Shown here: in pieces, positions 19,890 through 30,534 of the stretch | Numbering within the stretch: position 1 is the stretch's first letter | Layout of the letters: every line of letters starts with the position of its first letter | Origin: Heterobasidion occidentale | Lineage: Eukaryota > Basidiomycota > Agaricomycetes > Russulales > Bondarzewiaceae | Reading direction: 5' to 3' | DNA length: 64,000 nt | NCBI GenBank assembly: GCA_039111635.1 | Contig: JBCAQO010000008.1 | Coordinates: 496,001 to 560,000, forward strand | The notes under the pieces: generated by a model | Seen by the model: the letters and a program-made list of their open reading frames with translations, nothing else | Told to the model about the DNA's origin: nothing | Database searches by the model: none | Made by a program: the position numbers and the translations under genes

Positions 19890-22800
19890 CTAAAGCCTAA
19901 TCGCCGTTGGTCGGGGCTTGTCTGGGTAGATTTCGTGGAATTCACGAAGCGCCTCGTTGGCCGTATCTTTGAGGAGGGCAAAGGGTTCCCAAGTGTTATC
20001 GGCCTCGGAGTATCCGACCCACTTGACAAGGTACTTGGTCCCTCGTCCCTGGCGTCTTGAATCTAGAATGGTCTCCACTTCGTAGTGCTCTTCTTCGTTC
20101 AGGATCTCTGGGGCAGGTCTGGGGAAGTTCCTTCCGTGGGCCTCTGTCTCGTGATATTTCGTGAGTATGGAGGCATGAAACACCGGGTGTACCTTCCATG
20201 TTTCGGGTATTTCCAACCGATAAGCCAGAGGACCGATTCTTTCAGTCACTGAAAAAGGGCCATAGCGTCTAGGTGCCAGCTTGAATTTCGGATGAGTCGT
20301 CCGAATATGGGTTCCTTCTAACCAAACTTGGGTTCCTACTTCCCATTGCGGGAGTTTCCTGTGTAGGTCCCGGTCCTTGGCGTGCTGCGCTGCTATTTGT
20401 AGACTTGCGGCCGCATCTTCTTGGACTTCTTTGATTAGCCGCAAACGTTCAGTTACTGCGGGTACCTTGGTCTCCAGAGCTGAGTCGACCGAATATGGTG
20501 GATTGAACCCATAAAGGACTTCAAACGGCGACTTCCCAGTGGCGGAGTGTCTTCGGGTGTTGTGGGAGAATTCTGCGAAGGGATCAAGTCTACCCAGTTG
20601 TCTTGATGGTAGTTGCAGAAAACTCGCAGGAATTGCTCGATCTCTTGGTTTACCCGTTCTGTTTCTCCGTCTGTTTGGGGGTGGTAAGCCGTGCTGAGGG
20701 CAGGGGTGATTCCCATTCCTTTCCATAGTTCCCTTGTGAACTTTGCCGCGAATTGAGGACCTCTATCGGACACCACTTTGGTTGGCAAGCCATATCGTTT
20801 GAACACATTGTCCTGGAAGAGCGTCGTGGTTTCTTCGGCTGTGATCGTCTTCTTGCACGGGGTTATGACTATTCCTTTTGACAGACCCTGATCGACTACC
20901 ACGTTGATCGAGTCGTAGCCTCTGCTTTCCGGAGGTCTGTCACGAAGTCGGTGGAGATAAAGCGCCAAGGGACGTTTGTGGTTTCCAGCGGTTGGATCGG
21001 TGGATGGGTCCTATGGGGAAGGTTCTTGGTAGATTGGCAAACTGCACATCCATCCACATATGCGTGTACAAATTTGGTCATGCTTGACCACCAGTAATGG
21101 CGTTGGACCAATTCTAAGGTCTTTGCTCGCCCCGGGTGCCATGTAGCCATAGTGTCATGGTGCGTTTTGACAATCATTTGTCGAAGGAGGTCGTCCTTTG
21201 GGACGCATATGTAACCGTCGCGTCTTGTAATGCCCTCTTCATGCGTCCATTTTCCTAGGTCGCCCTTCATTGCGTTTGGACCTTTTTCCAGCAGTTTCTT
21301 GAGGGCGACATCAACCAGCAAATCGTGTCCGAGCGCGAGTGTCGAATAAGGGAGAGGATGTCCGAGGATACGAGTTCTGTTGTTTTGACGTGTATGCCTT
21401 CGCTTGGCTCTACTAGAGTTTCGCTGGACTCGGTGAAAAGTCTGGACGGGAGTAGAGTCTGTGCCTTGTTATCAGATTCCACCCCCTCACTAAGGTCTGG
21501 ACGCCTGGACAGAGCATCGGCATGATTAGTAGTTCCAGCCTTGTAACTGAGCTGGAAGTCAAATCTGGACAAAAACAGACTCCAGCGCGCTTGTCGCCTT
21601 GACAGGTCGCGCACCGTTTTAAAGTGTTCTAGGTTTTTATGGTCCGTCCAGACCTCAAAGGGATGTCGAGCACCTTCGAGGTAGTGCTTCCAGTGTTCCA
21701 ATGCTTTGATGATGGCGAGGAGTTCGCGATCATGCACGTCGTAATTTCGTTCGGCCGTGAGAACGATCCTGAGAGGTATGCAACAGGGTGCCAGTCGCTA
21801 TCCGTCCTTCCTGTAAGAGGACTGCACCATATGCTGCGAGGGAAGCGTCGGTAACAAGCCGGTAAGGGCGCATCGGGTCAGGGTACAACAGGACGGGTCG
21901 GCTGATGAAGGTTTTCTTCAGTCGATCAAATGCCTGTTGGCACTCCGGTCCCAGTCCCATTTCACATCCTTCTTTGTGAGGTCATGCAGGGGCGAGCGAT
22001 CAAAGAGAATTTATCAATGAATCGTCGGTAGAAGTTCCCTAAGCCTAAGAAAGAGTGGATGTCGCGAACTTGTGCGTGGAATGGGCCATTCCTGGATAGC
22101 TTCAATCTTCGAGGTCTTCCATAGCGACGTGGTCCTTTGAGATCGTGTACCCAAGGTAGTTCAATTCTCTTGTGGAACTCGCACTTCTCTGGTTTGAGGT
22201 AAAGATCGTTGTCGCGCAGGATTTGGAGGACTCGCCGAAGAATCACACATGTGTTCCGCTGTGGTCTTCGTGAAGATGAGGATGTCGTCCATATATACCG
22301 CTATTTGCGGGCCAGGATGAGTTCTTGGAAGATCATGTTCATCATGGCTTGGAAGGTTCCCGGGAATTACAGAGCCCAAAGAACATCACCGTAGGTTCGA
22401 AAAGTCCCAAGGGTGTGACGAAGGCCGCCTTGGACTCGTCTCCCTTCTTGATGCGCACGTTGTATATCCCACCGAACATCGAGCTTTGAGAACACCGTTG
22501 CGCCTTAATGATATCCAATAGTTCTTGGATTAATGAGGGGGGTGACGTCTCGAATAGTGTGTTCGTTAAGGTGGCGATAGTCTTGTACGGACGGAGCTTC
22601 CCATCTTTCTTGCTACAAAAAAGAAGAGGCCGTGCTATGTGCTGTTGACCGACGTATTGTTCCTCTGGAAAGGTGCTCTTTGACGAACTTCCCTAACCCG
22701 TCATGCTTTTCCGGCTCAGGGGAAATATCCGCGGGGCCTGGGGTACAAAAGACGGTTTAAGGTTTATCGCGTGGTCCCATACTGTATGTTGGGGAAGCCT

Positions 22801-23724
22801 CTGCGATTGTCGTTCGCTGAAGATGTCGAGGTAAGAATGATATTCTGTCGGCACCCGACCCTTTAAGTCGGTGGTGTCGATTTCTTCCTCCAGGTCTTCG
22901 TCAAAGCTTGCGAACCCCGAGGGTTCTGGAGCTACCTTCCTAATGAGGGGTTCTCCTGCGCTATCCATTGCGGAGGAGTCAGACGGTGTTTGCGCTTTTT
23001 CAGCGACTTTCCCTGAAGCTTCGCCCTGGGCTGCTTTTTGCTGAGCTTGCCGGTGTTCCTTCCTTTCGGTTATTTGCTCCTCGAGCCATTCCCGAGCTTT
23101 ACGTTGTCGGGATTTGTGCTCGAGTAACTCCATGAACCGAGTTTTCCATTCCTTCGCGGGTACTTGGCTCCATTGTTCTTTAGTCCAAGTCCACGAAGGT
23201 CCTACCGGTTCTGAGACAAGATGCGGTTTTGTCCGCTGGGGAATCTTGTCAACCGCGTAGTTTCGCTAGCCATGCCTTCCTGGTAGGCTCTTCCCTTGCC
23301 TTGGTAAACCATATGGTTGTTGGCAATCTCTGGGGCAACGATCAAAGTGTGTACCTCACGCGCCTCCACCCGATGGAGGGGTCGTGGTATTTCAACCAAT
23401 CTGTTCCTAGGAGCATGTCGTCTTTCCCTAGATTGGTGATGAACATCTGGACGCGCTCGGTGTGATTTCTTCCCTTCTATCCTTGACGGTGAGATTCGCG
23501 TCCAGGCCTCGTCGAATGAGGCCTGCCTTGTTGATGGTGTCCGTCGACGTTGCGAACGCGGATGGGGCGGTTTAAAGGAAGTGGGAAGATTGTGCTTCTG
23601 TACCCACCCTCGTTTACCAAATTCCTTCGCATGCTGAGTCGATGGCGGCTCTGGCTCCAGCGCTTTTTCCTCGAGTTGTTAATCGCACGTCAAGTCGAAT
23701 GGGGGTAATAATGTGACTGTTCAT
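19890..23724 (-). pseudogene. pol: Gyp-A2 pol (multiply frameshifted)
   Basis: Protease, RT, RNase H, integrase and chromodomain are all recognisable on the minus strand, from the ATG at 23724 to the stop at 19890. The frame breaks many times: in the protease near 23500, around YMDD near 22300, in RNase H near 21750, and in the integrase near 20590 and 20930. Unlike Gyp-A1, A3 and A4 it retains the intact HPQTDGETE integrase sequence (near 20680) and the intact GTQVWLEG sequence (near 20325). The chromodomain segment (KYLVKWVGYSEADNTWEP, near 19985-20040) is intact. Confidence 0.9.
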
Positions 23725-23801
23725 TGCTCCGATTCGCTACATGATGGGGGGTCATACTCGAGTTTCCTCGACCCTCTCTCTTCGGCTGGTGGAAGGAGAG
23801 G

Positions 23802-25014
23802 TCAGGAAAAATCCTCTGCCAGATCCACCAACATCTTCTTTGCCTCCGCCTTCCCTACTTCTTGGAAGAGTGCTCGGACGACTAGTATCACCGACGGGTC
23901 TTTCCTCGTCGTCCGTTAGGCGGTACGTAGCGCTCTCCATTGCTCTGGTGTGATCCCCTTCTCGCGGAAGGGTCCTCACGTTCCATCGAATTACCAGGTT
24001 GTGGTACCCGACGGTGGTGGCCATGAGAACTCCCCTCACAGTCCTCGATGTAGTCGCGCATCGTCTCCCACGGGGATTCTTGCTCGTCTTCATCCTCCAT
24101 GTCTGCAGCGCGAGTTCGTCTACCTCCTCTGCCCACCGACTTGCGCGAATTTCCTCGAGACGGGGGAACCTCTACGAGGGGAATGACAATCAGCTATCCG
24201 TGCCCTGGTTTTCCACAATTGTAGCAGGAAAGGGAGCAGGTCTCTTGCCATCGTATACACGCTTGTTTCGATTTGCGTCTCTTTTGCGAGAGGCGTCAAT
24301 GTCCATGTCAACCACCTGGTTGTTCATTCTTCGAGGAGGGGGGGGGGGGGGCGGTGGTAGAGTTATAGCGGCGAGCTGGTTGGAGGTGAAAGCGATTGAG
24401 GAAGTCGCTTCGGAATGAGGTGGAGTTGGCTAGGATCACCTTTTGAGCACTTCGGGCTCTCAGGCGTCCGTCTATTTCACAGGCAGTGTTGACCCAATCT
24501 TGGATCGTGTCCTTCGGCGGATTTTCTTTGTCATAGATCTTGTCCATGAACCCTTGGATCGAGTCCCTCTGGAAGTAAGGAACTTGTTCCTTGTCGGTGA
24601 TGTCGGCGTCGGCGGCGATAAGGATGAATTGGTTCGAATACTCATCCACCGTCATCTTCCCTGAGAGAAAGACATGAGGGCGCGTCGGGCCTTGTCCGTG
24701 AGGTTCGTTTCCTTGAACTGGAGTTTAAACCTGACAAGGAAGTCGTCCCAAGTTCCTACGGTCTTGGGCGGGGTCGCCCCTACTGTCTTCTTTAGGAAGC
24801 TTTCTGCCCATATGCCGGCCATCCCATATCTCATGCAAGAGAGAGCGAGGGAAACTTTATCTGTGTCCGTCTTGTATCGGTCCGATTCTGTCGTGAAAAG
24901 GAGGAGGCAATTCATGATGAATTTCTGTGATTGTGTTCGGTCCCCTTCGAAGTTATCAGGGAGTTTGAGCTTGCCCCTTCCCGACGAGACGGGGGGGTCT
25001 GTAGGATTTGACAT
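23802..25014 (-). pseudogene. gag: Gyp-A2 gag (frameshifted)
   Basis: It begins at the ATG at 25014 (MSNPTD). Capsid-like sequence reads to a one-base loss near 24655, then continues (MTVDEYSNQF) to a poly-G expansion of the region around 24340-24352, after which the zinc knuckle has lost its second half (LWKTRARIADC). It cannot yield full Gag as written. Confidence 0.88.
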
Positions 25015-25484
25015 AATGTTTCGGGTGTTGATCGGTGTTTGAATATCCGAGGATTCGGACTCGGATGTTCCTTCTTCTTCCTCCGATGTGTCCGGGATTT
25101 CCGGTTCGGGGTTCCTGTACTGGGGTGGCTCTACCCAGTCTTCTGCTGTTTCGTCCCAAGCCCACTCAGCTTCTGTTCCGTCTTCTCTTGTGAAGAAGTA
25201 TCGTCCTTCTCGGTACGAGCAGTTATCAAAGTTTGGGGGTGCTGGTCGATTGGTGTCGGAGTAATACCAGTGGTTTTCTCTTTGATGGATAGGACGATTG
25301 TTCTGTCGAAGTTGGTTATGGGTTCGTCTAGTGCCTGGTGGAAATCCTAGGCCTAGGTCTTGCTCCAGGGTGTGTGAAGTAACTCTCTTCGGTGGGGTCT
25401 ATGCCACCGATGAGGGTTGTGAGAAAGAGTGTGGCAGCAAGCAGAGTGTGGTGCAAGGTAGGGGCAAAAGCGAGTCTATTCTAG
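25015..25484 (-). other. Gyp-A2 leader with self-priming PBS
   Basis: No gene. The PBS (plus-strand AGTCTATTCT, 25473-25482) lies two bases inside the LTR at 25485. No gag-sense ATG lies between LTR and gag start. Confidence 0.7.
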
Positions 25485-25939
25485 TGTTATGAACTGCTCG
25501 TTCAATAACCCAAGAGTAACAGGTTCTTCCCTAGGTCGCACAATGGACTGAGTGGTGGACGGAGTCTCGACTGTATCAGGCGTTGATACAGGAGGGAATA
25601 ATGATTGGCCTCTAAGAATCCTGTATGTGTGGATACTGTTACGAACTGCTCGTTCAGTAACCCAAGAGTAACAGGTTCTTCCCTAGGTCGCACAATGGAC
25701 TGAGTGGTGGGCGAAGTCTCGACTGTATCAGATGGTGATACAGGAGGGAATAATGATTGGCTCTAAGAATCCTGTATGTGTGGATACTGTTACGAACTGC
25801 TCGTTCAGTAACCCAAGAGTAACAGGTTCTTCCCTAGGTCGCACAATGGACTGAGTGGTGGGCGAAGTCTCGACTGTATCAGATGGTGATACAGGAGGGA
25901 ATAATGATTGGCCTCTAAGAATCCTGTATGTGTGGATAC
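25485..25939 (-). repeat. Three stacked partial LTR ends, each stopping at GATAC
   Basis: Units 25485-25636 (152 bp), 25637-25787 (151 bp) and 25788-25939 (152 bp) each begin with the reverse LTR terminus TGTTA(C/T)GAACTGC and end at ...GGATAC. A complete LTR (25940-26558) follows. Only one matching right-hand remainder (36762-37266) exists. Confidence 0.9.
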
Positions 25940-26558
25940 TGTTACGAACTGCTCGTTCAGTAACCCAAGAGTAACAGGTTCTTCCCTAGGTCGCACAATG
26001 GACTGAGTGGTGGGCGAAGTCTCGACTGTATCAGATGGTCATACAGGAGGGAATAATGATTGGCTCTAAGAATCCTGTATGCGTAGATACAGGGGAACGA
26101 AGAGGTTCGTATTCGAAGATACGAATGAACGAAAGAGAATAGACTGAAGATCCTCAGCCTATTCTATGGGCCTTATATACTATATAGGGTATAGGGTAAG
26201 AGTCCGTGTGCTTCTCCTAGTTTCCATCTAGGAGAGCTGTGGCCGCCGTCTTTCTCATCGGCGCCTACTCTTGTACTTCTCCAGTCGCACTGATCCATCA
26301 TGGTGCGACGAGGTGCTTACCCATAAGCCCTAAGCCCATGGCATGTGAATGCCTCTCTTATCACTGTGTGAACCCCGTGAGCCTCATGTCCCTCTCATAT
26401 AGCCTCTACCGATGTCTTGAAGAACCATCGGTCTTGTCGGCTCCTAAGGACATGCCGAATACCTTGATGTACGCTCCGTAGTGGAGCCGCCTAGCATGTG
26501 ATGCTTGATCCATCGGTTAGACCGGCCGCGAAGGGCCCCGATCGGTCAAGTCATAACA
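25940..26558 (-). repeat. Gyp-A3 3' LTR
   Basis: Complete 619-bp LTR; the PPT (reverse: TTACCCCCTTTCT) follows at 26559-26571. Confidence 0.93.
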
Positions 26559-27371
26559 TTACCCCCTTTCTAGGTCCCAACTCCTGAGGGGACTACTCGC
26601 TTGAGCAGAAACGAGCTTCATCGTCATTCCACATACAATTGCTTGCTGATCGTCAAATAGATTGGGATGCGTCTTCCCAATATCACTTCGTTTTCTGGGG
26701 CGAGGACCGACCTACGTCGTTTACAACGCCTAGGAGTTTTCCTTCTCCGTTGAGCTGTTTGATTTGAAGTTCGGGGCATAGCCACAATACCCTGTCCCTT
26801 CTCCGGTGTTCTTCCTTCACCGCACGTTTTGTGTGAGTACACTCCTAGAGTCAATAGGCAGCTACTCGACCAGGGCTCCCTGGTAGGTTTGTTAAGCCAG
26901 TATTTTCTCTGGCGACGATGCAGAAAGGTGTCGTGCGAATGATTATAGGATGAAAATAGAAACTCGTCTGTGGATGGGTGTGTTGTTCTTCTTCCAAAGT
27001 GCCGAAGGCCATGTCTCAGTGTTTCCAGGATAGATCTTCATCTCCTTGATCTCCGGTATCGAGGGGGACTCCAGGTGTGTGGGTTGATCGCTTTACTAAG
27101 GCTTAGGCCCACCAACCTATCAAGAGCGAACATTTCTCTTGACTTGTCTTGAGTCCGGCAAGACCCCTTTGAAGATCCCTAACTCTGTCAGCCCCATACG
27201 GTGGCCTTGTCAGGTTAGAGATTGAGTGTTCGTCCAGAGTTTGTTTTTCACTAAGGGTATTGGACACGAGGTAAGGACTTTGAAGAATAGATTTTGAACC
27301 CCATGGTTTCTTGAATAGACCATGGTATCCACTTTGATGGTAATTATGCGGGGTCAGCGTAAGGTGTGTCC
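26559..27371 (-). other. Non-coding 3' region of Gyp-A3
   Basis: It contains the PPT, the small basic frame (near 26624-26800, frame lost before the PPT) and, at about 27035-27222, a segment absent from Gyp-A1 and A2. That segment is itself rich in inverted repeats (CTAAC...GTTAG near 27178-27215; CTCTTGA...TCTTGAG near 27135-27153). Confidence 0.5.
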
Positions 27372-29056
27372 TGGTAGTTTAACGTCGTGCCGGACGTCCG
27401 TAGTTTAGCGTCTTTGCGGACGTCCGCTAGTTTATCCTTAAGTCGTTGCGGACTGAGGCTAGTTTATACAGAAGTCGTTGCGGACTGCCCTGCTAGTTTA
27501 TACAGAAGTCGTTGCGGACTGCCCTGCTAGTTTATGCCAAGGTCGTTGCGGACCTATCCATCTCCCAACGTAGGAGTACCTGTAAACAAGACAGCAGGCG
27601 TTTCTGCGCGCCGGAACATTCATCGGTGATGCGCATAGGGCCGTAGACCAGTTCCTCCTTCTTGACAGGGTTCCCATTGAGGCAAGATGGTGACGGTTTA
27701 TACTATATCAAACCGGATAACTTATAGAGTTGCGAGAATAGACTGGAAGCCTATTTTGACACAACTCACATGGCCCTGTAGACAGAAGGGCAGCTCAGTT
27801 TATCGTCATGAAGGACGGCAACTAGTTTATAGTCATTGCGGACGTCCGCTATTGCCTGGCTTGAACCTCCCGAGCCTCGATAGATTTAATCCTCCGGGGT
27901 GAGGGTAGTTTAGGTCATTTCGGACTAGTTGATGGTCAAGGTCGTGACCATCAACCACGTCTCCTATACCTTGAAGGAGTAAATAGTTTATCGTCATTGC
28001 GGACTAGATCAGCATCGTGGCGTCAACAACGATGTCGATCGACATCTCCTATGCTGAAAGGAGTGGTAGTTTAACGTCTTTGCGGCGACGCAGCAATGCC
28101 AAAACATATCTCATGTTTGGACACTGCTCATGACCCTGTAATGAAAGGGTAGTCCCAGTTTAACGCCATGGAGGGCGTCCGTAGTTTATCGTCGTTGCGG
28201 ACATGCGTAGTTTTACATCGTTGCGGATGTACGCAGCACGAGGCACGGTCCCAGTTGCCTCTTGACTGGCCCTTGAAGCGGAATCCTTGCTTCGGACTTC
28301 AAGGGTAGAATGGGCGCGCCATGGAGTAGTCGTGGTCTTGTCGTCGGAAGACTGACAACCCGCTCCATGTCCCCAAACCCCTCGCACGGAATTGAACTGT
28401 GTCGACCCCATATTCTTTTACTGTAGGGCGTATGGAATATGGAAGCACCTCGACCTAGTCGGCAGGGTTCTGCAACGGTGGAGGTCCTCACTTCCACCGT
28501 CTGCCAGAATACAACCACGCTCCGAGGGTCTTGGTAGCTTTAGCGTCGTTCCGGACGGTAACTAGTTTATCGTCATTGCGGACCAAGCCTTCGTAGTTTT
28601 ACATCGTTGCGGATGTATTTTCTCCGTTTTGGGTACTAATGGAGTGCGGCCATCAGTTCCTGCATCGCAGATAGGGTCCCCTAATGCGGAAACGACCCTG
28701 TAAAACCGGAGATCCAAAGTGGGACGTCCAAGACACCTGTCAGACCTTGACAGCGAGGTTGATCCACCGTTCCCCAACGGTGGGTATGCATCACGATTTC
28801 CCACCAATTATTCATGCATCATTCATGTACCAGTCAAGGTTATGTTGTGAATCCTAAGGGCCTCCTAATGCGGAAAGGGCCCTGTAAAACTGGGGATCCA
28901 AGCGGGACGCCCGATTCACTTGTCAGAATACCTCTTGACAACGAGAGTGTTGAACGCTTGTCCTTCATCTTGAGACCGGAGGGCTGCAACACAAAATGGT
29001 CAGGTACTTCCCCTGCCTTCTTATCTTTTCACAGTTTAACGTCATGCAGGACGTTC
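27372..29056 (-). repeat. Linker-motif/hairpin array (Gyp-A3)
   Basis: Same array as in Gyp-A1 and A2. Two neighbouring units near 27460-27535 are identical (CTAGTTTATACAGAAGTCG each), showing recent local duplication. Confidence 0.75.
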
Positions 29057-29258
29057 ATTCCGGCGTCCTGTGCGTGAAACCGGTACCTGTGGTGCGGAGG
29101 GTCCTTTCCTCTCCGTCACCTTGTTTGTCGACAAGGGGTTCCTCGACTCCCTTATCAGTATCCTCCGCCAATGTCTCCGTAGTCCCCATATCCTTCATCC
29201 GGCCTATAATAGGGGTCGGTGTCATCGTAATTGTCACCTTCGACCTCGTCCCAGGCGT

Positions 29259-30476
29259 CTAGTTCCGCTCGAGTCCAAGAAGTAGTTCGCTGAGTCGGGC
29301 GCTGGCGGATTGGAGTTCTTCTACTAATCCGTGGATGCGCTCCTTCAGCTCGATTATCTCGAGGACGGTCTGGAGTCGGCGAATCTCTTGGTCGAGTTCT
29401 TCTAGGACTGCTTCGCCTGGGTTGAAGGGTTGCCCTTGTTCTCTGGCTCCCTCGTCCCTCATTCCTCCTGTACCTTGGGGGGTGCTCCTCATTGCTGCCT
29501 CCTGCGTCCTGCCCGGTGGATTGTCCTGCCGATACGGGAGGAAGGGCCTCTCGATCCCTTCGTGCCTGTCGTTGGACCGTAGCCCAGACATATTTGGTCT
29601 GGGTGGATGCGTCTCGACTGCTTGTAGCCGGTACCGCTCTGCTAGCTTCGCTCCATGGTTGGACGCGGAATGGGTCAGTCCGAACGGGATGGGCGTGACT
29701 TGAATGCCCTGTGTCGGTGCGCGAGATGAGGGCGGGTAGGAGCTCCAGATTGATGAAGGAGGAGAACTCGTCCGGATGAATGAGTAGGGCGTAAGCCCCA
29801 TTATTTCCTCGGGCGTACCAGGAGGCGGCCCTATGATCATCTGCATAGGCCAGAAGCCTGACTTGGTCGCTCGCGTCAGCGAGGCGTCGGGGTATGTCGT
29901 CGCTCTCGCTTCCTGGTTGCCCGCGGAGATGGTGGTGCGCTGGAGCAGTGCGTCTCCTAGTCCTTCCAACTCTCCGGGGTGCAGACCTCGACTACTGGTA
30001 GGGGGCCCTCTGGTCCTGGTAGCCGATGTACCAGCCGTTGCTGGTTCTTGTACACCTGCCTCAACAGTTGTAGGCGATGCCAGGTCCGAAGGGTTTCCTG
30101 GTCTTCTTCCGCCTCTCGCTTCCTGTCTTGCGTCTCCTTGAGCCAACGCTGACGTCGGTCGCGGAGGCGTTGACGGAGCATGCCTTCCTTCTGCTTGACG
30201 TCCTTCATCGTGCTCGTCATGAGCTCTCTCAAACCGTGGTGAGGCTCGGGGACCCGTTCGATCTTCGACGGTGAGCGCGATTTGGTGGACACTGATTTGT
30301 ACAGGGACTCCTTCTGGAGTCGCTGGGCGGCTGCTTCGGCTAGGGCGTCCAGTGTCGGGGTTGGCCACGGCCAGAATGATGTCTGGCGAGGGGTTTCTTG
30401 AGGGGGAGGAGGTAGTCCCGTCATCGATGAGCATGGCACGTCCAGGGGAGTAATCAAGGGAGGAGTGGTCGGACAT
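29259..30476 (-). CDS. Accessory protein ORF, intronless form (Gyp-A3)
   Basis: An intact 405-codon ORF, the same length as in Gyp-A2, with the intron precisely absent. It starts MSDHSSLDYS and ends with the coiled coil LQTVLEIIELKERIHGLVEE and LLGLERN. Differences from Gyp-A2 are scattered substitutions without indels, while pol of the same copy has several frameshifts. The upstream TATA-like box reads TATAAAGAGG on the sense strand. No membrane segment or signal peptide is visible. Function unknown. Confidence 0.65.
   Translation of the reverse strand: MSDHSSLDYSPGRAMLIDDGTTSSPSRNPSPDIILAVANPDTGRPSRSSRPATPEGVPVQISVHQIALTVEDRTGPRASPRFERAHDEHDEGRQAEGRHAPSTPPRPTSALAQGDARQEARGGRRPGNPSDLASPTTVEAGVQEPATAGTSATRTRGPPTSSRGLHPGELEGLGDALLQRTTISAGNQEARATTYPDASLTRATKSGFWPMQMIIGPPPGTPEEIMGLTPYSFIRTSSPPSSIWSSYPPSSRAPTQGIQVTPIPFGLTHSASNHGAKLAERYRLQAVETHPPRPNMSGLRSNDRHEGIERPFLPYRQDNPPGRTQEAAMRSTPQGTGGMRDEGAREQGQPFNPGEAVLEELDQEIRRLQTVLEIIELKERIHGLVEELQSASARLSELLLGLERN
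29957..30424 (-). CDS. Overlapping 155-codon ORF (Gyp-A3)
   Basis: Same nested frame as in Gyp-A2, from ATG 30424 to CTPESWKD-stop, intact. Confidence 0.4.
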   Translation of the reverse strand: MTGLPPPPQETPRQTSFWPWPTPTLDALAEAAAQRLQKESLYKSVSTKSRSPSKIERVPEPHHGLRELMTSTMKDVKQKEGMLRQRLRDRRQRWLKETQDRKREAEEDQETLRTWHRLQLLRQVYKNQQRLVHRLPGPEGPLPVVEVCTPESWKD

Positions 30477-30534
30477 GTACTGGGGAGGATTCTTGCTTTG
30501 AAAGAGGGAGGGATGTCTCCCTCTTTATATCTTT

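Larger units (their letters stand above)
15700..25636 (-). mobile_element. Gyp-A2, chimeric Gyp-A element (minus strand)
   Basis: The 3' LTR is at 15700-16315, the internal region at 16316-25484, and the 5' LTR begins at 25485, is cut at GATAC (25632-25636) and resumes at 36762-37266. Its outer flanks do not match (GCCGC on the left, GAATG on the right at 37267-37271). The right end sits inside the accessory ORF of Gyp-A4, while the left end sits in kinase upstream DNA. It is therefore a recombinant of two insertions. Confidence 0.8.

Noticed and set aside
25502..25996. Repeated short frames beginning MRPREEPVTLG over the stacked LTR ends.
   Set aside because: They are the same LTR sequence read three times; not genes.
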